Source: Pseudomonas shirazensis
GTDB taxonomy: Bacteria > Pseudomonadota > Gammaproteobacteria > Pseudomonadales > Pseudomonadaceae
Length of the DNA stretch: 64,000 bases
Direction: 5' to 3'
Assembly (NCBI RefSeq): GCF_014268785.2
Contig: NZ_JABWRD020000001.1
Span: 1,997,001 to 2,061,000, forward strand
Shown here piece by piece: positions 1 through 11,834 of the stretch. A program made the translations under genes and the position numbers. Below the pieces are notes generated by a model that made no database searches, was not told the DNA's origin, and worked only from the letters and a program-made list of their open reading frames with translations. The first letter of the stretch is position 1. Each line of letters opens with the position of its first letter.

Positions 1-133
1 CCCACAGCCCGTAATCACCATACAGGCATTGGTAGAACACCATCCACTCTTCGCTTTCAGAATGGCGGGCTGCGCCGAACACACGATACTCAGGCCCTTT
101 GTAATGCCGGTACACGCCTGGCTGTATGTGCAT
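1..133 (-). CDS. DUF1653 domain protein, C-terminal part cut by window edge
   Basis: Reading the minus strand from an ATG at 133 gives 44 residues before the window ends. They begin MHIQPGVYRHYKGPEYRV and continue with an aromatic-rich segment ending GDYGLW. This resembles the N-terminal half of the small DUF1653 family, a beta-rich domain of unknown function of about 65-80 residues. The start is the first ATG fitting that family pattern. The gene lies downstream of fadA on the same strand, but a strong terminator separates them, so it is probably transcribed separately or by read-through. Function is unknown. Confidence 0.7.
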   Translation of the reverse strand, partial: MHIQPGVYRHYKGPEYRVFGAARHSESEEWMVFYQCLYGDYGLW

Positions 134-160
134 GTTGCTGACCCTCGTGATAAATCCTGT

Positions 161-192
161 AAAAAACAAAAACCGGGGCACATGGCCCCGGC
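161..192 (-). terminator. Rho-independent terminator of fadBA
   Basis: On the minus strand, about 19 nt after the fadA stop, CCGGGGC and GCCCCGG arms (173-191) form a GC-rich hairpin. It is followed by TTTTTGTTTTTT. This is a canonical intrinsic terminator ending the fadBA operon. Confidence 0.85.
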
Positions 193-210
193 TGCTGTCT
201 TGCGCCGCGA

Positions 211-1401
<1,191 letters not shown>

Positions 1402-1417
1402 CTAACTCGTTGGGCGC

Positions 1418-3565
<2,148 letters not shown>

Positions 3566-3694
3566 CAACTGATCTCCACGATATGGAAGCTAAACTGTAC
3601 ACGCCGGACGCTGGCTAAACCCTGTCACAACAGCGGCTTGGTCAGGCACACCCGTCAGCGCGATAGTCGGGATTGGCATGAACGGCGCAACATA

Positions 3695-3764
3695 CAAACG
3701 CTCAATTCATACGCCCGTTTGATTTGGGTACGCACACATTCTCCGAAAAGGTCGGCGTTGTCAA
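3695..3764 (-). promoter_or_regulatory. Candidate fadBA promoter with downstream inverted-repeat operator
   Basis: On the minus strand, TTGACA (3759-3764) is followed after 17 nt by GAATGT (3736-3741), a possible sigma-70 promoter with a poor -10 box. Just downstream lie inverted half-sites CAAACG (3695-3700) and CGTTTG (3716-3721), separated by 15 nt. That placement suits a repressor. PsrA, a TetR-family fatty-acid regulator, uses CAAAC/GTTTG half-sites but with much shorter spacing, so assignment to PsrA is uncertain. Confidence 0.35.
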
Positions 3765-3983
3765 ATCCTCCCTGAAGAGGTGAAAACGCGACTTTCCGGT
3801 CATTTTGTAGTGACTAGGTATCAACCTTGATGACAGTGATCGCCAGCCATTCATGCCAGCGATAAAGCCTTGGCGGGCAACAGAAGCTGCGGCAGGCACC
3901 CGGCAAAAACTACGCAGCAGGCTATAGTCAGTCTCTCAAGCAAAGTATCCCGGCCTGCCTGGCCTTTCTGCGGCAGCAGAACG

Positions 3984-4053
3984 CATCGCGGGGCACACCT
4001 GCCGATCCGCCACCTGAGCATGGGTGGCGGATCGGCAGGTATGCCCCGCGATG
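3984..4053. repeat. 70-bp near-perfect palindrome (31-bp arms)
   Basis: Arms 3984-4014 and 4023-4053 are reverse complements with one mismatch (a possible G-U pair) around an 8-nt loop. The outer part begins CATCGCGGGGC, a motif common in small palindromic repeats of P. putida and P. fluorescens. The palindrome starts 14 nt after the stop of the minus-strand gene that ends at 4067. It may act as a processing or termination element. No T tract follows on either strand. The rest of 3566-4066 holds only the fadBA promoter region. Confidence 0.85.
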
Positions 4054-4066
4054 TCGTTATGAAGGG

Positions 4067-4504
4067 TTAAGCGAGGTCTTCGAGGGTTTGCGCAATGTTC
4101 TGCAACACAGATTCATCACCGCGCTCGCCCCAGTACAAGGCAACCATTTGCGTGGTGGCTTCAATCATGTAGACATTGCCAGGCAACGCCGCCAAGGCCT
4201 TGGCCAGACACGGATCTTCGCAAGGTTCACGCCACTTGTTCCACCACACCCCAGGGCTGACCTGCCAATACGCCCAGCAGTCATCCCGGCCCTTGCGCCG
4301 CGGCCGGTGGTACTGCGGGCACGGGCTTGGTGGCTGCTGCTCGAGCCAGTGCGGCCACTGCTGTGGCGCCAGCTGCATGGCCAGACCAATGCGCCTGCCG
4401 GCCAGGCGCAGGCTCATCTGCTCGCTCTGTTTACGTGATGGACGCAGCCAGGCAAGTGGGCTGAGAATCAGCGCAAGGATTGACACCACCAGCCATACCG
4501 TCAT
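4067..4504 (-). CDS. Conserved hypothetical protein with N-terminal membrane anchor
   Basis: 145 residues from an ATG at 4504, which is preceded by GGGAT at a suitable distance. A longer in-frame start at 4531 exists but precedes the hydrophobic segment by an unlikely leader. Residues about 3-20 (VWLVVSILALILSPLAWL) form one transmembrane helix or uncleaved anchor. The rest is soluble, rich in Trp and Pro, with several cysteines and an ending of acidic and leucine residues. I recognise no domain or catalytic motif. It is divergent from the stress protein gene and followed by the 70-bp palindrome. Confidence 0.75.
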   Translation of the reverse strand: MTVWLVVSILALILSPLAWLRPSRKQSEQMSLRLAGRRIGLAMQLAPQQWPHWLEQQPPSPCPQYHRPRRKGRDDCWAYWQVSPGVWWNKWREPCEDPCLAKALAALPGNVYMIEATTQMVALYWGERGDESVLQNIAQTLEDLA

Positions 4505-4613
4505 ATCTGTAGATCCCATAAAGCGTTGCAAATGAGCTGGTTAGCCAGGTTTCACGGTAAACCGCCACAAAGCGACCATACTTCTACTATCGCGATTGTC
4601 AGGAGCACCTCCA

Positions 4614-5054
4614 ATGTCCTACGAACATCTTCTGGTTGCTGTCGACCTCACCGAAGAATGCGATCCGGTGATCAAACGCGCCAAGGCAATCGCTTCGGCG
4701 AGCGGCGCCAAGGTATCGCTGGTGCATATCGTCGAACCGATGGCCATGGCCTTTGGCGGCGACGTACCGATGGACCTGTCGCAGCTGCAGCAGCAGCAGT
4801 TCGACCAGGCCAAGGAACGCATGGATCGCCTGTTCAACAAGTATCCGGATATCAACCGCGGTGACTCGCACCTGGTCTACGGCCAGCCGCGCCAGGAAAT
4901 CCACCAGTTGGCCAAGGATCAGAAGTGCGACCTGATCGTGGTCGGCAGCCACGGACGCCACGGCCTGGCACTGCTGCTAGGCTCCACCGCCAACGATGTG
5001 CTGCACGGCGCGCCGTGTGATGTGCTGGCAGTACGCCTGCTGAAGAAAGACTGA
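4614..5054 (+). CDS. Universal stress protein, UspA family
   Basis: 146 residues from ATG 4614, chosen because AGGAG lies 8 nt upstream (4601-4605). It is a single Usp domain: N-terminal YEHLLVAVDLTEE strand, central VSLVHIVEP, and C-terminal DLIVVGSHGRHG...GSTANDVL. In the last motif the spacing between GSHG and GS is 8 residues rather than the 9 of the ATP-binding Usp consensus. It therefore resembles the UspA subgroup that does not bind ATP well; that inference is from motif only. It is likely a soluble cytoplasmic stress protein. Monocistronic, converging on the ABC-F gene. Confidence 0.93.
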   Translation: MSYEHLLVAVDLTEECDPVIKRAKAIASASGAKVSLVHIVEPMAMAFGGDVPMDLSQLQQQQFDQAKERMDRLFNKYPDINRGDSHLVYGQPRQEIHQLAKDQKCDLIVVGSHGRHGLALLLGSTANDVLHGAPCDVLAVRLLKKD

Positions 5055-5067
5055 AAAATGCACTGAC

Positions 5068-5094
5068 GCCATCGCGGGCAACCCCCGCGATGGC
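5068..5094. terminator. Hairpin between convergent uspA-like and ABC-F genes
   Basis: Perfect 11-bp stem (5068-5078 with 5084-5094) and 5-nt loop, between the stop at 5054 and the opposing stop at 5105. It carries the same CATCGCGGG core as the palindrome at 3984. It has no T tract, so it is a probable bidirectional end signal rather than a textbook terminator. Confidence 0.6.
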
Positions 5095-5104
5095 TGATGG
5101 CCGC

Positions 5105-7030
5105 TTAGCCTTCCAGCTCTGCCCAGCGCTCGACCAGGACATCCAGCTCGCCCTGTAGCTTCTCGAGCTTGGCCAGCACCTCGGACGTCTCGCCGATCGG
5201 GCGCTGGTAGAAGTTCGCCGAAGCCACTTCTTCCTGAAGCTTGGCCATGGCTTTCTCGATCACGTCGATCTGCCCTGGCAACGCCTCCAGCTCACGCTGC
5301 AGCTTGTAGCTGAGCTTCTTCTTGCTCGCCTCTACCGGTGCAGCAGCAACTGGCGCGGCCACATCGGCAGCCTTTTCGACCACGGCGCTGTTGAGCTCGG
5401 ACTTGCCACCCTTGCTTTCGGTGACGCCCAGCAGCTTCGGCGAGCCGCCCTGACGGATCCAGTCTTCGTAGCCGCCGACGTATTCCTGAACCTTGCCGCC
5501 GCCTTCGAACACCAGCGTACTGGTCACCACGTTATCGAGGAAGGCCCGGTCATGGCTGACCATCAGCACGGTGCCCTTGTAGTTGCACAGGACTTCTTCG
5601 AGCAGCTCAAGGGTTTCCACATCGAGGTCGTTGGTCGGTTCGTCCAACACCAGCAGGTTGGCTGGCTTGCTGAACAGCTTGGCCAGCAGCAAACGCGCAC
5701 GCTCACCTCCGGACAAGGCCTTGACCGGCGTCCGGGCACGCTGCGGGCTGAACAGGAAGTCGCCCAGGTAGCTCAGCACGTGACGGTTCTGGCCGTCGAT
5801 TTCGATGAAGTCGCGCCCCTCGGCGAGGTTCTCGATCACAGTCTTTTCCAGGTCGAGCTGGTGGCGCATCTGGTCAAAATAGGCCACTTCCAGCTTGGTG
5901 CCGCTCTCGACCTTGCCCGACGTCGGCTGCAAGTCACCCAGCATCAGTTTGAGCAGGGTGGTCTTGCCGGTACCGTTGGCGCCGAGCAGGCCAATCCGAT
6001 CCTGACGCTGCAGGACCATGGAGAAGTCCTTGACCAGCATCGGCCCGTTCGGGTGCGAGAAGCTGACGTTCTCCAGCAGCATCACTTGCTTGCCGGATTT
6101 TTCCGCGGTGTCGATCTGGATGTTGGCCTTGCCCTGACGCTCACGGCGCTCACCACGCTCGACGCGCAGCTCCTTGAGCGCACGGACGCGGCCTTCGTTA
6201 CGGGTGCGGCGGGCCTTGATGCCCTGGCGAATCCACACTTCTTCCTGGGCCAGGCGCTTGTCGAACAGCGCGTTGGCGGTCTCTTCGGCCGCCAGCGCGG
6301 CCTCCTTGTGCACCAGGAAGCTGGCGTAGTCGCCGTTCCAGTCGATCAGCCCACCGCGGTCCAGTTCAAGGATGCGGTTGGCCAGGTTTTGCAGGAAGGA
6401 GCGGTCGTGGGTGATGAACAGCACCGCTCCGCCAAAGCCGCTCAAGGCCTCTTCCAGCCAGGCAATCGCACCGATGTCCAGGTGGTTGGTTGGCTCATCG
6501 AGCAGCAGCAGGTCAGGCTCGGAAACCAGCGCCTGGGCCAACAGCACACGGCGACGCCAGCCACCGGAGAGCTCGGCCAGGGTCTTGTCGGCAGGTAGTT
6601 GCAAGCGGCTCAGGGTGCTGTCGACCACTTGCTGCAAACGCCAGCCATCGCGCGCTTCGAGCTCGTGCTGGACGTGCATGAGCTTGTCCAGATCTTCGTC
6701 GTTATGGATGTTCTGGCTCAGGTGGTGATACTGCGCGAGCAGCTCGCCTACGCCGTCCAGGCCAGCCGCGACCACGTCGAACACGGTCCGCTCGTCGGCC
6801 ACCGGCAGTTCCTGCGGCAGCTCGCCGATTTTCAGCGCGGGTGCGCGCCAGACCGAGCCGTCATCAGGCTTTTGCTCGCCCTTGATCAGGCGCAGCATGC
6901 TCGACTTGCCGGTACCGTTGCGGCCGATGATGCACACCCGCTCACCTCGGGCGATCTGCCAGGAAACCTTGTCCAGCAGCGGCATCGCGCCGAATGCAAG
7001 GGACACATCGCTTAATTTGAGCAGGGTCAT
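5105..7030 (-). CDS. uup: ABC-F family ATPase, Uup type
   Basis: 641 residues from ATG 7030, which has GGAG 6 nt upstream. Further in-frame ATGs upstream (up to 7231) lack support and would overlap slt. Two tandem ATPase cassettes are present without membrane segments. The first has Walker A GRNGTGKSS (36-44), signature LSGGWRRR and Walker B LLLLDEPTNHLD. The second has GANGTGKTT, LSGGERAR and LLVLDEPTNDLD. The C-terminal coiled coil (LQRELEALPGQI onward) is the Uup DNA-binding domain type. ABC-F proteins act on ribosomes; Uup is linked to precise transposon excision and ribosome stalling. Divergent from slt. Confidence 0.92.
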   Translation of the reverse strand: MTLLKLSDVSLAFGAMPLLDKVSWQIARGERVCIIGRNGTGKSSMLRLIKGEQKPDDGSVWRAPALKIGELPQELPVADERTVFDVVAAGLDGVGELLAQYHHLSQNIHNDEDLDKLMHVQHELEARDGWRLQQVVDSTLSRLQLPADKTLAELSGGWRRRVLLAQALVSEPDLLLLDEPTNHLDIGAIAWLEEALSGFGGAVLFITHDRSFLQNLANRILELDRGGLIDWNGDYASFLVHKEAALAAEETANALFDKRLAQEEVWIRQGIKARRTRNEGRVRALKELRVERGERRERQGKANIQIDTAEKSGKQVMLLENVSFSHPNGPMLVKDFSMVLQRQDRIGLLGANGTGKTTLLKLMLGDLQPTSGKVESGTKLEVAYFDQMRHQLDLEKTVIENLAEGRDFIEIDGQNRHVLSYLGDFLFSPQRARTPVKALSGGERARLLLAKLFSKPANLLVLDEPTNDLDVETLELLEEVLCNYKGTVLMVSHDRAFLDNVVTSTLVFEGGGKVQEYVGGYEDWIRQGGSPKLLGVTESKGGKSELNSAVVEKAADVAAPVAAAPVEASKKKLSYKLQRELEALPGQIDVIEKAMAKLQEEVASANFYQRPIGETSEVLAKLEKLQGELDVLVERWAELEG

Positions 7031-7246
7031 GATCATCTCCAAAAACTGGGCGCGTATTCTACCTGACTTGACCCTCGCCAGCACTACGTCAGCGTGTGTA
7101 TCAAGGCTTTGCGATATCCGGTCGCCGATAACACCCCGATACAACCGCAGTGCTTTCGCCGGTAGCCGGCAACCGGCTAAGCTAACGCCATACAACAGTG
7201 CTGGCACCGCCGTCACTTTCCCATGGTTCAACTGCCCGGACGTATC

Positions 7247-9175
7247 ATGCGCAGCCGCCTGTTACAGATTGCTTCATGCCTGCTGCTGACTGCCGCCACC
7301 GCGAGTGCGGCACAGGCCATCGACCTTAGCCAGCAGCGTCAGTACTACGACGAAGCCAAACGCGCCCTGGCCAAGGGCGACAAAGGTCCCTACCTGCGCT
7401 ACTCGCAGGCCCTCAGTGACTATCCGCTGACCCCGTATCTGGCGTACGACGAACTCACAGCTCGCCTGAAGAGCGCCAGCAACGAAGAGATCGAGGGCTT
7501 TCTGGCCCAGCACGGCGACCTGCCGCAAGCCAACTGGATGAAACTGCGCTGGTTGCGCTGGTTGTCCGAGCGCGGCGAGTGGGCCACCTTCGCCAAGTAC
7601 TACGACCCCAAGCTCAACTTCACCGAGCTGGACTGCATCAACGGCCAATACCAGCTCAGCACCGGCAAACGCGCCGAAGGCTTTGCCAGCGCTGCGAAGC
7701 TGTGGAACGTGGGCAAGTCGCAACCTGCTGCGTGTGACACGCTGTTTGCGATGTGGGCGGCCGAAGGTCAGCTCACCGAAGCCAGACGCTGGGAGCGAGC
7801 CAAACTGGCAGCACAGGCGCGCAACTACCCATTGGCGAACAATCTGGTCAAGACCCTGACCACCCTCGCCCCCCAGGGCCAATTGCTGATCGATGTGGCG
7901 CAGAAGCCCGAGCTGCTCAACCAGCCGTCGCGTTTCACCCCGGTCAACGAGGCAATGTCCGACGTGGTCAGCCTAGGCCTGCGCCGGCTGGCACGCCAGG
8001 ACCCAGAGCGGGCCATGGCGCTGCTCGATGACTATGCCCAGCGCATGCATTTCTCGCGCGACGAAAAGGTTGCCATCGCCCGCGAGATCGGCCTGACCCT
8101 GGCTCGCCGTTACGACCCGCGCGCGCTCGACCTGATGACCCGTTACGATCCGGAGCTGCGGGACAACACCGTCAGCGAATGGCGCCTGCGCCTGCTGCTG
8201 CGCCTGGGCCGCTGGGAAGATGCCTACGAGCTGACCAAGCGCCTGCCGCAGGAGTTGGCCACCAGCAGCCGCTGGCGCTATTGGCAGGCGCGCAGCCTGG
8301 AACTGGCGCAGCCGAACAACGCGCAGATCCCGTTGCTGTACAAAGCGGTCGCGCGTGAACGTGACTTCTATGGCTTCCTGGCCGCAGACCGGGTGCAGAC
8401 GCCCTACCAGCTGAACAACAAACCGCTGATGCTCAGCCCGCAGCTGGTCAACAAGGTGCGCAACACCCCGGGCGTGCGCCGCGCACTGGAATTCCATGCC
8501 CGCGGCCAGATCGTCGAGGGCCGCCGCGAGTGGTACCACGTCAGCCGCCACTTCAACCGCGACGAAATGGTCGCCCAGGCCCGGCTGGCCTACGACCTGC
8601 GCTGGTACTTCCCGGCGATTCGCACCATCAGCCAGGCGCAGTACTGGGACGACCTGGATATTCGCTTCCCGATGGCGCACCGCGACACCCTGGTGCGCGA
8701 AGCCAAGATCCGCGGCCTCCACTCCAGCTGGGTGTTTGCCATCACCCGCCAGGAAAGCGCGTTCATGGAAGACGCCCGCTCGCCGGTGGGCGCCAGCGGC
8801 CTGATGCAGCTGATGCCAGCCACCGCCAAGGAGACTGCACGCAAGTTCAGCATCCCGTTGGCGTCACCGGCTCAGGTACTCAACCCGGACAAGAACATCC
8901 AGCTCGGCGCCGCCTATCTGAGCCAGGTACATGGTCAATTCAACGGCAATCGGGTGCTGGCATCGGCCGCCTACAATGCCGGGCCAGGGCGCGTGAGGCA
9001 GTGGCTCAAAGGCGCCAAGCACTTGAGCTTTGATGTCTGGGTCGAGTCGATCCCGTTCGATGAAACCCGCCAGTATGTGCAGAACGTGCTGTCGTACTCG
9101 GTGATCTACGGGCAAAAGCTCAATTCACCGCAGCCGCTGGTGGACTGGCACGAGCGTTACTTCGACGACATGTAA
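7247..9175 (+). CDS. slt: Soluble lytic murein transglycosylase
   Basis: 642 residues from ATG 7247. The preceding in-frame ATG at 7223 would put eight polar residues before the signal peptide. Residues 1-25 form a Sec signal peptide (RSRLLQIASCLLLTAATASAAQA). A long alpha-superhelical U-shaped domain (about 30-450) precedes the C-terminal lysozyme-like domain. That domain has catalytic E503 in ITRQES, then GASGLMQLMPATAK and AAYNAGPGRV. It cleaves peptidoglycan glycan strands in the periplasm, forming 1,6-anhydro-muropeptides. Monocistronic, ending at a long hairpin. Confidence 0.95.
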   Translation: MRSRLLQIASCLLLTAATASAAQAIDLSQQRQYYDEAKRALAKGDKGPYLRYSQALSDYPLTPYLAYDELTARLKSASNEEIEGFLAQHGDLPQANWMKLRWLRWLSERGEWATFAKYYDPKLNFTELDCINGQYQLSTGKRAEGFASAAKLWNVGKSQPAACDTLFAMWAAEGQLTEARRWERAKLAAQARNYPLANNLVKTLTTLAPQGQLLIDVAQKPELLNQPSRFTPVNEAMSDVVSLGLRRLARQDPERAMALLDDYAQRMHFSRDEKVAIAREIGLTLARRYDPRALDLMTRYDPELRDNTVSEWRLRLLLRLGRWEDAYELTKRLPQELATSSRWRYWQARSLELAQPNNAQIPLLYKAVARERDFYGFLAADRVQTPYQLNNKPLMLSPQLVNKVRNTPGVRRALEFHARGQIVEGRREWYHVSRHFNRDEMVAQARLAYDLRWYFPAIRTISQAQYWDDLDIRFPMAHRDTLVREAKIRGLHSSWVFAITRQESAFMEDARSPVGASGLMQLMPATAKETARKFSIPLASPAQVLNPDKNIQLGAAYLSQVHGQFNGNRVLASAAYNAGPGRVRQWLKGAKHLSFDVWVESIPFDETRQYVQNVLSYSVIYGQKLNSPQPLVDWHERYFDDM

Positions 9176-9187
9176 TCGAGCCACCCA

Positions 9188-9227
9188 AGCTCAAGCCCGC
9201 CGCCATCGGCTGCAGCGGGCTTGAGCT
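9188..9227. terminator. Bidirectional hairpin after slt and the MOSC gene
   Basis: Perfect 13-bp stem (AGCTCAAGCCCGC at 9188-9200 with its complement at 9215-9227) and a 14-nt loop. It lies between the slt stop (9175) and the opposing stop (9234). There is no clear T tract, but position and stability suit transcription termination in both directions. Confidence 0.7.
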
Positions 9228-9233
9228 GGCGGC

Positions 9234-10037
9234 TTACTCCAGCACTTCTACCGGCATGCCCACGGCAATCTCACCCGCCCCATCCACCGCCAGATTCTGC
9301 CCGAACAGCACATCGCCATCACGCTCACGAAACGTCTTCAGGGTGACCAGCGGTTCGCGGTCAGCACTGCGCTCGCCCGTGTGCGGGTCAAGGGTAGTGA
9401 ATATGCAACGAACGCTCGGTTTGAGGATGCGATAAGTCAGCACACCGATGCGGATCCGCTTCCAGCCGTCTTCGGCAAACGCTGCGCTGCCCTGCACCAC
9501 CAGATTGGGTCTGAAGCGCAGCATCTCCATCGGCCGGCCAACCCGCCGGCTCAGCTCATCCAGTGAACCCTGGCCGATCAACAACAACGGAAAGCCATCC
9601 GGAAATGCCGCACGGTCGCTGTTCAAGCCATAGCCGCTGGGCAGGTAACGCGCGCGCGGCTCGGGGCAATACACCAGTCGCACCGGCTTGCCGAGCAGTT
9701 GGCTCAACCACTGCGCAGCAGCGTCGCCTGCGTCTGGCACGCGCAAGGTGTCGCGCCAGATGGTCACACCGCGCAAGTCTTCGTCGTCCGCCGGCACGGC
9801 GACCAGCAGCGGCGCCTGCCCTGGCGTCTCCAGCAGCAGATCGCCACTGGCAGCGACCGTGGCACTGAGCTGACTCAGCAGTGGCCAGGCGCGCTGGGTC
9901 AGGAAGCGTCCGTTGTCCTCCTCTACCACCAGCCAGCGGCGGTCGCCTTCCAGGCCGAGCAGACCTACCGGCGAGGCCTGCAGGCTTTGCGCCCGACACG
10001 ACTTCACCGGATACCGATACAACTCACTTACAAACAT
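9234..10037 (-). CDS. MOSC domain-containing protein with MOSC_N beta-barrel
   Basis: 267 residues from ATG 10037, which has GAGG 9 nt upstream. The N-terminus (VSELYRYPVKSCRAQSL) is the MOSC_N signature. The MOSC domain spans roughly 110-265, with the conserved cysteine in LKPSVRCIFTTLDPHTG, the motif typical of YcbX/mARC-like molybdenum-cofactor sulfurtransferase-related proteins. Such proteins bind molybdenum cofactor and often reduce N-hydroxylated compounds. Here no ferredoxin domain is fused, unlike E. coli YcbX, so the redox partner is unknown. It lies 64 nt upstream of the cheV stop, head to tail on the same strand. Confidence 0.88.
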   Translation of the reverse strand: MFVSELYRYPVKSCRAQSLQASPVGLLGLEGDRRWLVVEEDNGRFLTQRAWPLLSQLSATVAASGDLLLETPGQAPLLVAVPADDEDLRGVTIWRDTLRVPDAGDAAAQWLSQLLGKPVRLVYCPEPRARYLPSGYGLNSDRAAFPDGFPLLLIGQGSLDELSRRVGRPMEMLRFRPNLVVQGSAAFAEDGWKRIRIGVLTYRILKPSVRCIFTTLDPHTGERSADREPLVTLKTFRERDGDVLFGQNLAVDGAGEIAVGMPVEVLE

Positions 10038-10100
10038 CCCTGCCCGCCTCATGCCAGTGCAAAAACGCCTAGCTTATACCCAGCAGGACGCGCGCAGGTA

Positions 10101-11036
10101 TCAGGCCGGCGCGTGATCAAGCATCAGGCGCTGCCGCACCACCTCTACCAGACGGTCTGGCTGGAATTTGGACAGGAAGTTGTCACAGCCGACTTTTTTC
10201 ACCATCGACTCGTTGAAGCTACCCGACAACGAGGTATGCAACACTACGTACAGGCCACGCAGACGCGGATCGCTACGGATCTCGGTGGTCAGGCGGTAGC
10301 CGTCCATTTCCGGCATTTCAGCGTCGGTGAAAATCATCAGCAGTTTTTCACACAGGTCTTCACCGGCATCTGCCCAGGCCTTGAGCATGCGCAAGGCCTT
10401 CAGGCCATCGCTGGCCACATGCAGTTTGACGCCCAGTTGCGACAAGGTATCGCGCAACTGCGCCAGGGCCACGGTGGAATCGTCTACCAGCAATATTTCG
10501 CGGCCACGCGCCTTGGCCAGTACCGGATCGGCAAGCTTGTCGCCGGATACCTTGGCGTTGTATGGCACGATTTCGGCCAGCACCTTCTCGACGTCGATGA
10601 TCTCGACCAACTGTTCTTCGACCTTGGTGATCGCCGTCAGATAATGCTGGCGACCGGCACTGGTCGGCGGCGGCATGATGGCTTCCCAGTTCATGTTGAC
10701 GATGCGATCGACACCTCCAACCAGAAACGCCTGCACCGAGCGATTGTACTCGGTGACGATGATGGTGCTGTCCGGACCTGGCTGCAGAGGGCGCATGCCA
10801 ATCGCCTGGGACAGGTCGATCACCGGCAAGGTCTGCCCGCGCAGGTTGACCACCCCACACACATAAGCGTGACGCTGCGGCATCAAGGTCAACTTGGGCA
10901 GCTGCAGCACTTCCTGCACCTTGAACACGTTGATGGCGAATAACTGACGGCCCGCCAGACGGAACATCAGGATTTCCAGGCGGTTCTCACCTACCAGTTG
11001 CGTACGTTGGTCTACAGTGTCGAGAATGCCAGCCAT
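10101..11036 (-). CDS. cheV: Chemotaxis coupling protein CheV (CheW-like domain fused to receiver)
   Basis: 311 residues from ATG 11036. An earlier in-frame ATG at 11096 would lie inside the promoter described here, so it is rejected. Residues about 20-155 form a CheW domain (RLEILMFRLAGRQLFAINVFKVQEV). Residues about 180-305 form a receiver domain (EILLVDDS, FTDAEMPEMDGY with the phosphorylatable aspartate, and the conserved K in LSKFQPD). CheV couples receptors to CheA and is itself phosphorylated during adaptation. A sigma-28-type promoter upstream places it in the motility regulon. Confidence 0.94.
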   Translation of the reverse strand: MAGILDTVDQRTQLVGENRLEILMFRLAGRQLFAINVFKVQEVLQLPKLTLMPQRHAYVCGVVNLRGQTLPVIDLSQAIGMRPLQPGPDSTIIVTEYNRSVQAFLVGGVDRIVNMNWEAIMPPPTSAGRQHYLTAITKVEEQLVEIIDVEKVLAEIVPYNAKVSGDKLADPVLAKARGREILLVDDSTVALAQLRDTLSQLGVKLHVASDGLKALRMLKAWADAGEDLCEKLLMIFTDAEMPEMDGYRLTTEIRSDPRLRGLYVVLHTSLSGSFNESMVKKVGCDNFLSKFQPDRLVEVVRQRLMLDHAPA

Positions 11037-11081
11037 TGGAAGCCCCCAGGCGCGTATCGGGAAAATGTAATCATCTGCTCT

Positions 11082-11108
11082 GTATCGGCGGGTCAACCGG
11101 CAGCTTGA
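11082..11108 (-). promoter_or_regulatory. Sigma-28 (FliA) type promoter of cheV
   Basis: On the minus strand the sequence reads TCAA, 15 nt, then GCCGATAC. The sigma-28 consensus is TAAA-N15-GCCGATAA, so the spacing is exact with one mismatch in each box. It sits 46 nt upstream of the cheV start codon. The remainder of 11037-11380, up to the next gene, shows no other feature I can support. Confidence 0.65.
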
Positions 11109-11380
11109 CCCTCGTCAGCAAATCCAGATCAGGCGATTGATATCATTTTACCATCATGCTTTACTGCTTCGACACTTTCAGCAACACCTGTTACGGCGGG
11201 GTAACCAGCAACGCCACTCAGGGTTTCCCCTATGCCGCAATCAGGCCTAACCTGATGTTCGCGATATCCATTAGCCATTAATGTGACGCCATTCTCATTG
11301 CATGAATGGAGTCAGGCTTTTGCTAGCAATCGTTTCGGTGTTGCCCAGCCCGCTCCAGCCCACCGTGCTGGAGGCTCAGG

Positions 11381-11821
11381 ATGGATAGCTGCGTGCCGCC
11401 CGGCGCCGAGCTGCCGGAATTCCTGCGGGATGCACAGCGCTTGTTGAGCCAGGCGCAGGAGTGCCTGCTACACCTGCAACTGATCGACAATGATCCAGAT
11501 GCCTGCCGGTGCCTCAACGACACCCTTACCAGGCTGGCCAAGCGCGCCGAGCAACTGGGCCTTGACGAGGTCGCCCATTACAGCTCCGCGCTGCACCATC
11601 TGCTCGCACCTGCCTGCGGCCAGCGACACCTGCACAGCACAGCACTGCCGGCAGTCGAAGCCTGCCTGAACCTGCTGGACTGGCAACTGGAGCTGATCGA
11701 TGCCCAAACCGGACAACTGAACCTGGACCGCAGCGAGCAGGCAGTGCTTCTGGATGATCTGGCCAGCGCCCTGCAAGGGTCAGCCAGGTCGCCATCCGAA
11801 TCACCGCCAAACGTACAGTAA
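11381..11821 (+). CDS. Small all-helical protein resembling an Hpt/CheA-P1 domain without the phospho-histidine
   Basis: 146 residues from ATG 11381 with GGAG 7 nt upstream. The pattern of helices resembles CheA P1/Hpt domains: FLRDAQRLLSQAQECLLHL, then LNDTLTRLAKRAEQLGL, then LDEVAHYSSALHHLL. Where Hpt domains have HTLKGSA, this one has TRLAKRA at residues 50-56, so histidine, lysine and glycine are all replaced. If the alignment is right it cannot accept a phosphoryl group there and may instead be a binding or decoy domain. It is divergent from cheV and upstream of a NarL-type two-component pair. No partner is proven. Confidence 0.75.
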   Translation: MDSCVPPGAELPEFLRDAQRLLSQAQECLLHLQLIDNDPDACRCLNDTLTRLAKRAEQLGLDEVAHYSSALHHLLAPACGQRHLHSTALPAVEACLNLLDWQLELIDAQTGQLNLDRSEQAVLLDDLASALQGSARSPSESPPNVQ

Positions 11822-11834
11822 GTTCGGCATTCGT

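Noticed and set aside
3702..3899. A 65-codon minus-strand frame upstream of fadB
   Set aside because: It overlaps the likely fadBA promoter, has no ribosome site and resembles nothing known.
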